Assembly: GCF_014356525.2 (NCBI RefSeq)
Contig: NC_052504.1
Location: forward strand, 62,265,086 to 62,329,085
From: Nilaparvata lugens
Lineage: Eukaryota; Arthropoda; Insecta; Hemiptera; Delphacidae
Direction: 5' to 3'
DNA length: 64,000 nucleotides
Below, piece after piece: positions 1 to 11,072 of the stretch. Made by a program: the position numbers and the translations under genes. How positions within the stretch are numbered: the first letter of the stretch is position 1; each line of letters begins with the position of its first letter. A model generated the notes under the pieces. The model searched no databases. It had not been told where the DNA came from and saw only the letters and a program-made list of their open reading frames with translations.

Positions 1-290
1 TAATAAACTTTGTAAGAATTCCATGTTGCACCAAGAGATACAGAATCATTCTTGAACACGAATGAATTTTGCACAAGTACAGTTTTCACGAAAAAAATTC
101 CAAAGTTTAATACCAGTTTGAAGTATCCTCTTGGGAATTCTTGAATAATCAACCACAATAGTCAAGTGAATGGCATTTCTTCTGTTATTAAGGACTGAAT
201 GCGATGGTAAACATAAACAGAATCATTCCTGATCTTGAATAAATTTTGTACAAGCACAGTTTTCACGAAAAAAAATTTCAAAGTTCAATA
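1..290 (-). repeat. Satellite monomers, about 177 bp, reverse orientation
   Basis: Two units of a tandem repeat lie here in reverse orientation relative to the array at 9294-10640. The shared block reads as gaattttgcacaagtacag near 65 and returns near 241, about 176 bp apart, followed each time by a 'ttttcacgaaaaaa' stretch. The unit also contains 'cttgggaattcttgaataat', the reverse complement of the first bases of each right-hand monomer. The window edge cuts the array. Confidence 0.8.
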
Positions 291-1199
291 TAAGTAATAA
301 TGCTCCATATATCAATATATGGAGTGCATCTAATGGGTGATTTTCATAGAACATAATCTCACGAACTTATGTCATTAAGCGAAATATCAATGTTAGGATA
401 ATGTAGTTAGTGATGATGATTCTTGCTGAAAATCAGGTGTTTTTCACAATACAAGGAGCATTATTGTCATGGGTACCTGGAAATCTATATGAGATAGAGT
501 GCTCTACCTGATCTCAGATTGTAGAGTACACAAAAACGCCCAGAGGGATTTTGAATTATACATCTAAATGGTGACAATCGGAAGATATTGTTGATCAAAA
601 ACTAAACTTCATTAAAATATTGATTTTTTCTTCAAATTCACTCATTTTCAAAGATCATAACTCAGTATTCATTGAAGATAGAGAGTTCCAAATGATCTCA
701 TTTTATAATCTAAAAAAAGGCTAGAGCAAATTTTTCTGTCCGATTACGAGATTTGGCAAAAATATCTGAAAACTGGAAAATGAGCCGAAATTACGAGGTT
801 CTTGGGCCACACTGTATCTAGCACAAGAAAACTTTGCATGAAGAAATTGGTTCTGAACTTCTCTTATGTACCCATATAATATATTATTAAAAAATCAGAA
901 CTACAATATAAATTGGATGCACCAATAGTGACTGGACTAATAAACTTTGCAAGAATTCCATGTTGCACCAAGAGATACAGAATAGCCTATGGACTGTCTA
1001 ATAGTTGGAAATTATAACTTTCATGGAACAGTACAGACCATGGAAATTGAAATCCCTGAGTAAAATTCCAAGTATGAAATGACGTTACGAAACATAACAG
1101 GATGGTTGCACAAGGGTTGGAAATATGCTGAATACACCTGCCAAAAGGTCTCGCAGTTTTTTCTCCCTTGACCGTACCATGCCCCCATTTGGATAGGTT
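291..1199. other. AT-rich spacer, no gene seen
   Basis: I see no supported gene. The bases at about 941-985 repeat the first 45 bases of the window almost exactly ('taataaactttg', then 'agaattccatgttgcacc'), so the satellite or its flank is locally duplicated with a period of about 940 bp. The one open frame here (1021-1239, minus) has no recognisable domain and is probably chance. Confidence 0.5.
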
Positions 1200-1338
1200 T
1201 TACCCGAAAATGTTCTCCGTGAAAACTGTGTTTGAACAAAATTCATTCGTGATCAGGAATGATTCTTTATAAGTTTAGCATTGCATTCAGTCCATAATAA
1301 CAAAAGAAATGCCATGCACTTGACTTTTGTGGTTGATT
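1200..1338 (+). repeat. Satellite monomer fragment, forward orientation
   Basis: This piece matches the 9294-10640 array in the same orientation. It contains 'gtgaaaactgtgtttgaaca', 'gtgatcaggaatgattct' and 'aatgccatgcacttgac'. It stops after gttgatt (1332-1338), where LINE sequence starts. The array resumes with the same seven bases at 9294-9300. Confidence 0.8.
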
Positions 1339-1470
1339 CAGTTGTTGCTATCAGAAAGCCGAGGCAAAAAGGTGTTTTTGTCGAGAGTCGAGGGAGATTG
1401 CCGTTGCGCGATAACAGTCGTCTGTGAGATACTGTGAAATACTGTCAATTGCTATAGTATTGTATTCGGA

Positions 1471-2366
1471 ATGCAGAAATGCGAGTGTTCATGTGATAAA
1501 TTCTATGATCTCAAGAATTTGCTCAAGTGTTCGTCTTGTGAGCTAGTCTACCACTTTGCACTTTGTGTGCGTTAAATTGAAGGATGTGAACTTCAAGAAA
1601 CTGTCCAAGGAGTCTTTGAAACGTTGGAAGTGTCTAAATTGTGAATTTACTGAATCAAAAATGCCCGACAATGAATTTCCTCAAATTTCGAACTACTTCA
1701 AAAAAGAATTATTGAATGAAGAGCGGCAAACTATCAGCCAGGAACTTTCGATAATAACTTCGGAGCTCAAGAAAACCAATGAAAGTGTATCGGAGCTACG
1801 TAAGTCCATAGGATTCTTCTCAGCCAAGATTGACGATTTTTCTAAGATGATAGAGGAGATGAAGAGGGATAAAAGTGCACTTGAGAAGGGAAATACGATT
1901 TTGAAATCAAATATCAGTGACTTGGAGATTCAGCTGAATGAACTGCAACAATATTCAAGAGCTAATAATAACGAAATACAGGGTATACAATCTACTGCTA
2001 ATGAGGATGTGTACGAAATAATAAAACAGACTTCAAATGTTTTGAATATACATAATTACAATATATCTCAAATAAATGTCGCACACCGTTTGCCGTCATC
2101 AAAAGAGAAAATACCATCAATTATAGTTTCCTTCAACTCAACGAATCAATAAGAATCTACCGGACGGACCTGTTTATATTGTGGATAATCTTTCTCCAAC
2201 ATACCGAAAACTTTTGTTTGAGGCCGAACAGTTTTGTAAAAATCATGATTACAAGTTCGTGTGGGTATCAAACAATAAAATTCTTATCAGGAAGAACGAG
2301 CAGGTTAGAGTAATCAAGATTAACAGCATTTCTCAGCTTCAAAGTCTTGCCAGGCAGTCCAAATAG
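1471..2366 (+). pseudogene. LINE A ORF1, PHD-finger and coiled-coil protein, frameshifted
   Basis: The reading starts at ATG 1471 with a Cys-rich segment (MQKCECSCDKF, then LLKCSSCELVYHFALC) that fits the first half of a PHD-type zinc finger. It shifts frame at about 1555, and the new frame carries the last zinc ligands (RWKCLNC). A long coiled coil follows (about 1740-1960), then the conserved C-terminal part with 'VAHRLPSSK'. After another frameshift the end segment (2181-2366) contains 'YKFVWVSNNKILIRK', which matches 'LKFVWVKDGKILVRQ' in the intact ORF1 at 55265-56152. In elements of this group ORF1 binds the element RNA; this copy cannot make a full protein. Confidence 0.75.
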
Positions 2367-2940
2367 GATCAATGATATATTTTATCACTTGTTATTTGGT
2401 AATAATGTACTAGTTTTTGACGGATTTTCTCCTATCGCGCATGCAGTTACTTTTTTCACTGATATTCCTCAACTTTCTGCGGACGCTGTCGGTAGTGGAC
2501 TGTTCGTAAATATGATTATGATAGATTATGAATCACTTGGAAGATAAGAAGAGCACCGCTGGTCGATGCTTTTTCAGAAATTCTTCCTCTCTTTCAGCTA
2601 CTTCGAACAATTTCACTATTTGTACCTTGATTATTATAACGTTTGATAATAACATTTTAGATTTCGATAAACACCGAATTAATCATTGTGGTGGCTATTT
2701 TAAAAATTACAATAGTAATAACAATTGTTTCAAGGCCCATATAAGGCTGAATATCATTCTCAAAGAGATCTCTGATCTTGCATTGTATCAGTTTCATACT
2801 AATTAATTATGGAAATAGAGGAACTTTTTGAATTGTAGATACCGATAACCATTCAACTGAATAAATAGATGACTATCTTAACTATGTACCCTCTTGCAAT
2901 ATTGCAGATGTAACTTTCTATAATATATTTGTTATGAACA
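2367..2940 (+). other. Inter-ORF region of LINE A, no supported gene
   Basis: This AT-rich stretch lies between the ORF1 and ORF2 remnants. Two short open frames exist (2347-2547 and 2528-2806) but neither resembles a known domain. The equivalent region of the 55-kb copy (about 56153-56633) is also AT-rich and non-coding. Confidence 0.5.
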
Positions 2941-4025
2941 TTGAACATACGTAGTCTAAATAAACATCTTGATGAATTGCTATTATGCTGCCTTCAAGAC
3001 AGCAAAACTATGTATGACATAATTGTACTTACAGAAACATGGATTAGTGAGGATGCACTCTTTTCTTTCAATATTCCAGGATACAAATCGATAAATAAAT
3101 GCTCTAAAGTGAATAAATGCAATAGCCTATGTATATATGTTAAGGAAAATATTAATTTTAATGTGGTAAATTGTGATATTGATAAATGTAATTCTGTTTG
3201 TCTCGATGTTAAAACTATGAGTGGGAAGTTTCTAAGATTGTTGAGAGTTTATCGTTCACCAATAGGTTTCTGAATTCTTGGCAAGCTTGGATGAATACAT
3301 AAGTAGCTTTCCAAATAATACTGATGTCTGTCTGGCAGGTGACATCAACTTGAACTTAAATCACTTTGACAAATTTATTGCTGAGTATATCTATATTTTA
3401 AGTAAAAATGGTTTGAAGTCTTTTATCAATAGTAATACGAGGATCACGGAGTCCACAGCATCTTGTATAGATCACATTTTTCTAAGAGCTAATGACAGAT
3501 TTGTGGTGGATATGAAGGCCAATGTTTTGAAGACTAATATCACAGATCACTTTTCGATTTCTCTTCACATTGGCTATCAGATTAACATTGTCAGAGAAGA
3601 GATAGTGGCGAGGAAAATTAGAAAAAATCGATTATATCGAGCTGAGAGAGAGCCTCAGCACAGAAACTTGGTCCCAGATTTTATATAATAACTTAATATT
3701 AATAAAAAAAATATAGATAATGTGGTTGAAAATTTCGTTAATACTCTTAACAACCACATTCAATTGTCAAGTTATGAGATTTCTTTATCCCACAAAAAAA
3801 GACTTTTGAATCCATGGATTATACCGGGACTGATAAAAATAATAAATGCAAAAGAAAAAATGTATAAGAAACTAAAAAGAGAACCTTTCAACTCAAAATT
3901 CAAGCAGGATCTGAAAGATTATAGAAAGATATTGGACGATTCAATCAAAAAGGCGAAAGAAATATATTATAGAAACCAAATGAATAATTGCAAAGGAAAC
4001 CCAAAGAAACTTTGGAAAAGCATAC
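2941..4025 (+). pseudogene. LINE A ORF2 fragment, AP-endonuclease domain only
   Basis: The segment contains the endonuclease motifs MNIRSLNKH, VLTETWISED, YRSPI, AGDINLNLNHF, CIDHIFL and ITDHFSISLH in the expected order. It aligns by eye with the endonuclease of the 55-59 kb copy. There is a frameshift at about 3275 and two stop codons at 3686-3691. The frame then continues through a Lys-rich linker ending in KKLWKSIR, where homology ends. No reverse-transcriptase motif follows. The cause is either an internal deletion or a chimeric insertion. Confidence 0.75.
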
Positions 4026-4068
4026 GATTTTTTTTCTTGTCAGCAACTCGATTTTGTATTGTAAATTA

Positions 4069-4106
<38 letters not shown>
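4069..4106. repeat. AAAT microsatellite at the junction of two LINE tails
   Basis: About nine AAAT units. On the plus strand they follow the 3' end of LINE A. On the minus strand they follow the 3' end of LINE B, which reads 'gcctccatgaataaaatt' before the repeat. One run therefore seems to serve as the tail of both elements. Confidence 0.85.
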
Positions 4107-4110
<4 letters not shown>

Positions 4111-4643
4111 TATTCATGGAGGCAACAGGTAAAAACCCATTTTGCCTCCTTCACACATTACAATCATACACTATACAATCCAAAAATGTATTTTAAGAAT
4201 TAAGTATGAAGAAATGTTAAAAAACAAGAAATGTAATGTAAGTGAAATAATAAGAAATGGAAATTGAATGAATCAAAAATACTAACAAAAGTATGTCAAA
4301 TGAATGAGAATGAAATTAAATATAAGATTTTAACAATTTTAGAAAACTTGAAATCAATAATTACTGTATTCAATTAATCAATTATCAATAAACTACAATA
4401 AATTAATCAATAGGCCTGAAAATAATTATTCAATTGATCAATAATTATCAATAAATCACAACAAATAAATCAATATTTATAATGAGGAAATTGCAAAGGT
4501 AATTAATTAAACCCTGAACTTTAAAACTTAATAAAGTCTGTTGATTCAAGTTTAGCCTACAATGAAAAGAAAAATAGAATGTCTGTGAATCACTACCACA
4601 TAAAATTAATGAAAGAAAGAAATGCAAATCACGAAATGACAAA

Positions 4644-7505
4644 TCACATAATATTATCGACTAGATCGCACGCCATCCTACGGAATTTGTACGGGGAGAA
4701 CCAAAAGATATCCAAGTGCTGAGAACAACTATTGAAAATTCTCTGTGCTCTATTCAGAGGAGAGTTATAATGACTCACCGTTCTGGAGCGTGAGATATGA
4801 AAAGAAAAGGTCGAACGGCGAGCAATGGTATTTATATAAATATTAATTTTGGAAAGCAGATACGGAGAATCAATTTTGTTATTTAAAAGATTATAAAGGA
4901 AAAGAAGAGATTTGACGTCACGTCTGACTTTCAGTGATTTAATTTCAAACATACTTCTTAAAGAATTGGTAGGGTAATCAAACGGGCAGAAAACATTGTG
5001 CTTTTTATAATAAATACATCTCAAGAATTTATTCTGCATTCGTTCTAGTATTTGAATCTGTTCATTATAATATGGATTCCAAATTTCGCTAGCATATTCC
5101 ATCAGGCTTCTTACAATTGATTTGTATAACAGTACCAAAGGCACTATGTCTCCAAAGGGTGAGCATGTCCTCAAGATGAATCCCATCTGCTGATTAGCTC
5201 TATTAGATATGTAATCTACATGTGCATTGAAAGAAAAATCAGAACTGAAAACCACTCCAAGATCCTTGAACGATTCCACCTTTTCTAATGGTATACCATT
5301 TATATGGTAAACATGTATGAAAGGAGAAGACTGTCGAGTAAAACTCATGAATTTACATTTTCCTACATTTATTTTTAGTTCATTTGTAACACACCACTTG
5401 GACAAATTGTCAACGTCAATCTGTAAATCATAACAATCTCTCAGATCATTGACTTCTTTGAACAACTTGACATCATCTGCATACAAAAGACATTTTGATT
5501 TATTGATAACAGATGGGAGATCATTGATGAATAAAATAAAAAGGAGTGGCCCAAGGTTAGAGCCCTGAGGTACCCCCGATGTGCACTCAAAGAATTCTGA
5601 TTTATATTGTTGAATTTTTACATATTGTTTTCTTGCTTGAAGGTAGCTCTGAACAAGATGAACCAGAGTATCGCAGAATCCCAACACTTTAAGTTTTCTT
5701 ATCAGAAGTCTATGGTTGATAGTGTCAAAGGCTTTTGATAAATCTGTGTAAATAACATCAGTACGCCCTCCATCATCTAGAACATGTGACACTTCATTAC
5801 TAAAAACCATAAGATTGGAAACAGTGGAGCGACGAGGTAAAAATCCATGCTGCTGGGGTGAAATAATTCTCTGACCCTGATCATAAATTATGGAATAAAT
5901 AACTTTTTCAAAAACTTTAGAAAAACAATTTAAAATAGAAATTGGCCTATAATTTTTTATATCATTTCTATTTCCAGATTTGAAAACTGGAGTAACCCTT
6001 GCCACCTTCCATTTTGAAGGAAATTTACCCGTCCTCAAAGATAAATTAAAAATAAATTTCAATGGCTTTATCAAGACTGCGGCACAGCCTTTAACAATAA
6101 AAGTTGGAATCGCATCAGGACCCTCAGAGCAGCCAGACTTAAGCTCATTAATCGCAGACAGGATGTCATCAAAAGAGACTGACCCAACACCCCCATTCAA
6201 CAATGAGCAGCACTCAGACATCTCAGGAACCCCCTCTTGTGCATCAGGTGTATCAGCCTCATAAACAGATTTAAAATATTTAGAAAACCCATCGACGATA
6301 TTTGCCCCATAGTAGGACTCTCCGTCAAGTGTCATGGTCGACTCCACAAAAGAAGTTTTTCTTTTCGAATTCACATACTTCCAGAAATTTTTAACATTAT
6401 TTCGCAAACTATTTTGAATTCTACTTAAATATGCCTCATAGGCTGCTGAAATTCTAGTTTTAAGAGATGCTCGTAATGTTTTAAATATATTATCATGATA
6501 GGGTGAAGTTCTTCTCTTTCTTGAACACTTATTCTTCAATTTCAAATCAGATATGATATCATGTGTGAACCAGGGAGGATACTTATTATTTGAAAAAATC
6601 ACCCTCCTCTTAGGAATGAACTCATTGAAATGATGGTAAAGTATTTTATAAAACTTATCTACTGCAGAGTCAACGTCACCACTACAAAAAACGGAATCCC
6701 AACTGCAATCACGGAGACTAAGATAGAGACCGAGAAAATCTCCTTTATGATATTCATAATGAAATTCAGGTGGGTGGCTTGAATTTAGCCCTGACGTCGT
6801 CACTGAGTATGAGGCATCCACACATAACGCAGGGTGATAACCATCTTCAGGGACAAGTGGATCATCGCTCTTCATTACTTTTACTGGAAAGTTACTCAAC
6901 ACTAAATCCAGAGTTCTACCAAGCTCATTTTGCACTGTGTTATATGATACTAGATCATAGAATGACATGAAACGATAAAGAAATTTTACTTTAGGTGAAC
7001 CAGAAGAGAGATCATAAGTATTATTGTCAATTTCAGGTAAATTGAAATCTCCAACTATCATTAAATTCCCACTGAGAATGCCATTTAAAGATTCAATATA
7101 TTCACAGTAGCCAATAAAAATATTCGATGGAGTTGACGGTGGAATGTAAACAGCATTTATGTGATAATAGGTTGAGCTCAATTTTAGTCTTATCCCTACG
7201 GTATCAAAACAAAAATTATCATTCTGACAAAGCTCAATACAGAGCTCAGATTGTAATGACCTTCTTACTGCAATAAGAACTCCACCTCCCCTCTGACAGC
7301 CATCACCCCCGCCCCTATCACTCCGATAGACAGCATAGCGATCGTCGAAAACTTCACTGCTGATTATGCCACTGTGCAGCCAAGTCTCAGTCAATATTAT
7401 CAAATCGTAATCTGCATTTAAAAGTGAATTATAGAAATTAAGGACCTTTGTACGAAGTCCCCGAACATTTTGGTAGTATACAGACAAAGAGTGATTGAAA
7501 GACAT
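4644..7505 (-). CDS. LINE B ORF2, endonuclease and reverse transcriptase, 953 aa, intact
   Basis: An uninterrupted frame starting at MSFNHSLSVYYQNVRGL. The N-terminal AP-endonuclease domain (about residues 1-230) has QNVRG, ILTETWL near residue 40, IVGDFNLPEID near 150, LDLVLSNF, and a YHPAL segment at the usual catalytic His. The reverse-transcriptase domain has PVFKSGNRNDIKNYRPIS, DLSKAFDTINHRL (residues about 588-600), GVPQGSNLGPLLFILFINDL and the catalytic YADD box near 674-677. A C-terminal thumb and tail with ERMQNKFLRC follows. The protein nicks target DNA and primes reverse transcription of the element RNA. Its length fits complete ORF2 proteins of Jockey/CR1-type elements. I see no disabling change. 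Confidence 0.93.
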   Translation of the reverse strand: MSFNHSLSVYYQNVRGLRTKVLNFYNSLLNADYDLIILTETWLHSGIISSEVFDDRYAVYRSDRGGGDGCQRGGGVLIAVRRSLQSELCIELCQNDNFCFDTVGIRLKLSSTYYHINAVYIPPSTPSNIFIGYCEYIESLNGILSGNLMIVGDFNLPEIDNNTYDLSSGSPKVKFLYRFMSFYDLVSYNTVQNELGRTLDLVLSNFPVKVMKSDDPLVPEDGYHPALCVDASYSVTTSGLNSSHPPEFHYEYHKGDFLGLYLSLRDCSWDSVFCSGDVDSAVDKFYKILYHHFNEFIPKRRVIFSNNKYPPWFTHDIISDLKLKNKCSRKRRTSPYHDNIFKTLRASLKTRISAAYEAYLSRIQNSLRNNVKNFWKYVNSKRKTSFVESTMTLDGESYYGANIVDGFSKYFKSVYEADTPDAQEGVPEMSECCSLLNGGVGSVSFDDILSAINELKSGCSEGPDAIPTFIVKGCAAVLIKPLKFIFNLSLRTGKFPSKWKVARVTPVFKSGNRNDIKNYRPISILNCFSKVFEKVIYSIIYDQGQRIISPQQHGFLPRRSTVSNLMVFSNEVSHVLDDGGRTDVIYTDLSKAFDTINHRLLIRKLKVLGFCDTLVHLVQSYLQARKQYVKIQQYKSEFFECTSGVPQGSNLGPLLFILFINDLPSVINKSKCLLYADDVKLFKEVNDLRDCYDLQIDVDNLSKWCVTNELKINVGKCKFMSFTRQSSPFIHVYHINGIPLEKVESFKDLGVVFSSDFSFNAHVDYISNRANQQMGFILRTCSPFGDIVPLVLLYKSIVRSLMEYASEIWNPYYNEQIQILERMQNKFLRCIYYKKHNVFCPFDYPTNSLRSMFEIKSLKVRRDVKSLLFLYNLLNNKIDSPYLLSKINIYINTIARRSTFSFHISRSRTVSHYNSPLNRAQRIFNSCSQHLDIFWFSPYKFRRMACDLVDNIM

Positions 7506-8397
7506 ATATTATGATAAAAAGAAAAAGTAAATGAATAAGTGAAGAGATAAGAAAAAAGAAAAAAAAAATATTAGCGTCACCTTCAGCCGCACAAAAATGA
7601 AAAGAGGATTAAAAGTATTTCAGGTAGACGGATACCTAACGATAAGATACCGATAAAATGGGTTTATCTGTCACACAAACTGATACAGGTTTGGTACCGT
7701 TATGATATTGAATGAAATATTCTGGTTTCAGCTGAACGATACTTCCGAATGTGATTATCAATTACTGGTCTTAAACTAGAAAAAACTACTGTTGTTAACA
7801 AAAGAGAAAAAAAAACTTGAAATTGAATTTGAAAAATCTATTGCAGTGGTAAGTAATTAAGAAACAAAGATAAAAAAAATATTTCGTGTTAATTCAGCTC
7901 GAAAAATCGATCAATCGAACTCAAATAATCAATTTAAAATTCAAAGGTTCTATTTCAAATTCAATTATGTAACATACGGCACAAATTAATTACAGAGCCC
8001 AATATGCCGAGCAAAATCAAAACAAAATTAAAAATAAAACTACTTTCAAAATTAAAATAAATTTCAAGATAAAAATTAAAATAACCCATAACTTCAGAAT
8101 CACTATGATCACAAAAGAGAACACGTTTAAAAATAATACAATTAATTTACCTAAGTCATTAGGCCACAAGTTTGAATATAAAAAAATATATATATAAAAA
8201 CATTTTTATATAAGCATTAGTTAATCCGTATTCCTCAATATTCAATCTGCAAGCTTCACAAAGAAATGAAAAGAGTTAATGAGAATTTTTTAAAGAGAAA
8301 ATTAAATTACGTAATAAATCAGTACCGGTTAGCTACTATATAATAGATAGAAAAAAAACAAGTCAACCTGAACTACGAAAAAGGTGATCAAAATAAT
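7506..8397 (-). other. LINE B inter-ORF region
   Basis: About 890 AT-rich bases between the ORF1 stop and the ORF2 start, longer than the short spacers usual in this group. I see no coding segment on either strand. It may be a genuine spacer of this family or an old insertion that is no longer recognisable. Confidence 0.5.
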
Positions 8398-9293
8398 TTA
8401 ACATTTAGACGTAGCGGGAACAGCTTTGAGGTCTTCTTCAGTATTGATCACATAGATTTGGCCCTCAGGAACCACTCTTATTTTTACTGTTCCGGATCGG
8501 TCCACCCAAACATATTTGTAGCCAAATTGTCTCTGCAGTTTCCTAGCCTCAGCAAAAAGCTTTCTACGTTTTGCAGTCAATGACAAATTTATATAAATCT
8601 GTCGCAGCTCACCTTTCAGTCCAATGTGACGAGTAGACAGGTCCTTTACCTTTTTTCGGCCATCCAACAGTGCGTGTGTATGTGTACGACTTATGAACTT
8701 GACAATGATGGGAGGCGTCTCCTTACGTGGTCCCCTCACAGGTAGTCGGTGACAGCAGTCAATCGCCTCAGCTGTGACATGCATGCCGACGGCCTCGCAT
8801 GTTTTCACCACTAGTTCACTCGTCACCTCACCCTTCACCAACGGAATACCGTGAAGCTCAACCGTATTCTTACGACCGTACTGTTCTAAATTGTCGTTCC
8901 TCATTTCTACATCACTTAGTCTCTTCTTGAGTGTTGCAACTTCACTACGCAAAAGTTCTATAATTGTTTGCTGGTTCGCGATCAGTTCCTCCTGCTTGGC
9001 CAATACACCTGAATTTTCATCCAGTTTAGCACGACACGAATTGAGTGATTCTTGAAGAACAGCTTGACCGGCTAATAATTCATTTTTAAAATCAATGAAA
9101 GTCTTCAAGTCAATAGACATACCCGTAACAGTCTCAGAGGAAACCCGATCAGTGTTTTTCACAGGCGTTGAATCGCATCGTTGCTTACGCAAGTTTTCCT
9201 TGCACGTTTTGCACTTCCACGAGCTGCTAGTCAACATCCTGATTTCAGCATCACTTAAATCTTTACCCACTTCACCACTAATGCATTTAGAGT
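8398..9293 (-). CDS. LINE B ORF1, 5'-truncated zinc-finger and coiled-coil protein
   Basis: The frame is open from the element's 5' edge to the stop at 8398. The first LINE-derived residues (HSKCISGEV) and SSSWKCKTC look like the last ligands of a PHD-type zinc finger, so the beginning of the domain is missing. A coiled coil follows (about LQESLNSCRAK to NDNLEQYGRKN), then the family's conserved C-terminal part with CCHRLPVRG and a final YKYVWVDRSGTVKIRV. Open codons continue upstream to TTG at 9304-9306, but these bases belong to the satellite. No native start codon remains, so normal expression is unlikely. In related elements this protein binds element RNA. Confidence 0.8.
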
Positions 9294-10640
9294 GTTGATT
9301 ATTCAAGAATTCCCAAGAGGATAACTATAACTGGTATTAAACTTTGGAATTTTTTTTCGTGAAAACTGTGCTTGTAAAAAATTCATTCTTGATCAGGAAT
9401 GATTCTGTATATATTCACTATTGCATTTAGTCCAAAATAACAGGAGAAATGCCATGCACTTGACATTTGTTGTTGATTATTCAAGAATTCCCAAGAGGAT
9501 ACACATAACTGGTATTGAACTTTGATTTTTTTTCATGAAAACTGTGCTTGTACAAAATTCATTCGTGATCAGGAATGATCCAATATATGTTCAACATTGC
9601 ATTTAGTCTTGAATATCAGGAGAAATCTCATGCACTTGACGTTTGTTGTTGATTATTCAAGAATTCCCAAGAGGATAACTATAACTGGTATTAAACTTTG
9701 GAATTTTTTTCGTGAGAACTGTGCTTGAACAGAATTAATTTGTGATAAGGAATGATTCTGTATATGTTCATTATTGCATTTAATACATAACAACAAATGA
9801 GGTGCCATGCACTTGACTTTTGTGGTTGATTATTCAAGAATTCCCAAGATGATAACTTCCTATAACTACTGGTATAAAACTTTGAAATTTTTTTCGTGAA
9901 AACTGTGCTTGAACAAGATTCATTTGTGATCAGGGATGATTCTTTATATGTTCATCATTGCATTCAGCCCAGAATAACATAAGAAATGCCAAGCACTGGA
10001 CTTTTGTTGTTGATTTCTCAAGAATTCCCCATAGTATCATTATTAAAAATATTGATTTTTGATTTTTTTTTTTTTGTGAAAATTGTGCTTGTACTTAATT
10101 CATTTGTGGTGATGATGATTCAATAGCTCATGTTTTCGACTTGAATACAGTATTTTATTTATTCAAAGTAATACAAATCGTACTATCACGCCTGCATATA
10201 CCGCCTGCATGAGCGGTAGCGTAGCTGGGAGGTAGCCAGCATAGGGAAATAATCATTGATATGGATGTCCTTGACTCCATCTTCAAAAGCGTCTAAAAAA
10301 ACGGTGCTTGTACAAAATTCGATTTTTGCATAATTAGACGACTCAAAATTCGTAGTTTATTGTCAATTTTTTTCGTATTTTTTCTTACATGTGCACTACA
10401 AGTTCACACTTCTATCATAGGGAAATTAGCATTGGAAAATGACCTTGACCGCGACTTCAAATGCGTGTAGAAAAAAAACGATGCTTGTACAAAATTTAAT
10501 TTTTGGATATTCTGCCGACACAAAATTCGTAGTTTATTGTCAATTTTTTTCAATTTTTTTCGGGCTTGTGCACTACAAGTTCACGGAGCCATTTCAAACG
10601 AGTAGAGCGGAAAAAATGACTCTGAATGGTCTGAGATACT
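9294..10640 (+). repeat. Satellite array, about 177-bp monomer, 7-8 units
   Basis: The block 'gttgattattcaagaattcc' recurs at about 9294, 9470, 9647, 9824 and, altered, 10008, giving spacings of 176-184 bp. Each unit also carries 'gtgaaaactgtgcttg' and 'aatgccatgcacttgac'. The right part (10140-10640) is more diverged but keeps the period: 'tgcttgtacaaaatt' occurs at 10305 and 10482, and 'attcgtagtttattgtcaat' recurs with the same spacing. Divergence therefore rises to the right. No protein is encoded. Confidence 0.85.
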
Positions 10641-10763
10641 GTAGTTGATTTATCTTGTTAAACCATGGAAAAACTGAATGGTAAGTTTTAAAAAGCCCTA
10701 ATCCAGTTTAATTTGTGATCATCCTATTTATCTCTGTCACTGAAAAATCTTTGAATAATGTAT

Positions 10764-11045
10764 TCATCCAGAATAAATATTATCATCGAATAGGTATTGT
10801 AGGTATTGTTTGGATGAAGAAACAAGTTTATCTAATAATCTAAATTCTTTGCTGTTCCGACTATACCATTGATTAAGACCACATAGATCCAATGATGATT
10901 CATGGTTAAAGGAGTAGCGGAGAAGGCCTACTATGTTCTTCAGAATGAAGAAAAAAACCATTTCATATGTTCGAAATTTGTTTTGAATATGTTCAAACTC
11001 CACATTTGTAATAGGATGGATAGATAAAAGTTTTCTCCATCTCAC
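10764..11045 (-). other. Short open frame, possibly a LINE RT C-terminal relic
   Basis: A 93-codon frame containing SIHPITNVEFEHIQNKFRTY. This faintly resembles the 'I(E/L)xxQNKFLR' segment after the RT domain of Jockey/CR1-type elements (compare ILERMQNKFLRC in LINE B). No other LINE motif is nearby. It could be an old fragment or chance. The rest of 10641-11072 holds nothing I recognise. Confidence 0.25.
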
Positions 11046-11072
11046 TTTGTGACAGCTATCGGGCAGTAGCTA

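Larger units (their letters stand above)
1339..4108 (+). mobile_element. Non-LTR retrotransposon (CR1/L2-like), decayed and internally deleted (LINE A)
   Basis: A plus-strand LINE of the same family as the element at 55051-59925. Both begin with a 'cagtt(g/c)tt' 5' end and both have a PHD-type zinc-finger ORF1 followed by an AP-endonuclease ORF2. In this copy the protein similarity stops at about 4025 in the endonuclease-RT linker. A short 3'-end-like stretch ('attttgtattgtaaatta') and an AAAT-repeat tail follow directly, so the RT domain is missing. The assignment to the CR1/L2 group rests on domain order and motif style, not on a search. Confidence 0.8.
4100..9293 (-). mobile_element. Non-LTR retrotransposon (Jockey/CR1-like) with intact ORF2 (LINE B)
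   Basis: A minus-strand LINE of about 5.2 kb. From its 5' side it has an ORF1 truncated at the left edge of the zinc finger, an 892-bp inter-ORF region, an uninterrupted 953-codon ORF2, a 3' untranslated region (4643 to about 4110) with AATAAA, and a TTTA-type tail. The 5' end sits at 9293, directly against the satellite. The intact ORF2 indicates a young copy, but the missing ORF1 start suggests it is 5'-truncated and not autonomous. It belongs to a different family from LINE A, because the ORF1 and ORF2 sequences differ clearly. Confidence 0.88.

Noticed and set aside
5980..6970. Plus-strand frames at 5980-6264, 6237-6428 and 6770-6970
   Set aside because: They are antisense shadows of the LINE B ORF2.
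9294..10640. CRISPR-like array
   Set aside because: The repeat unit is the entire 177 bp without unique spacers, and the genome is an insect's; it is a satellite.
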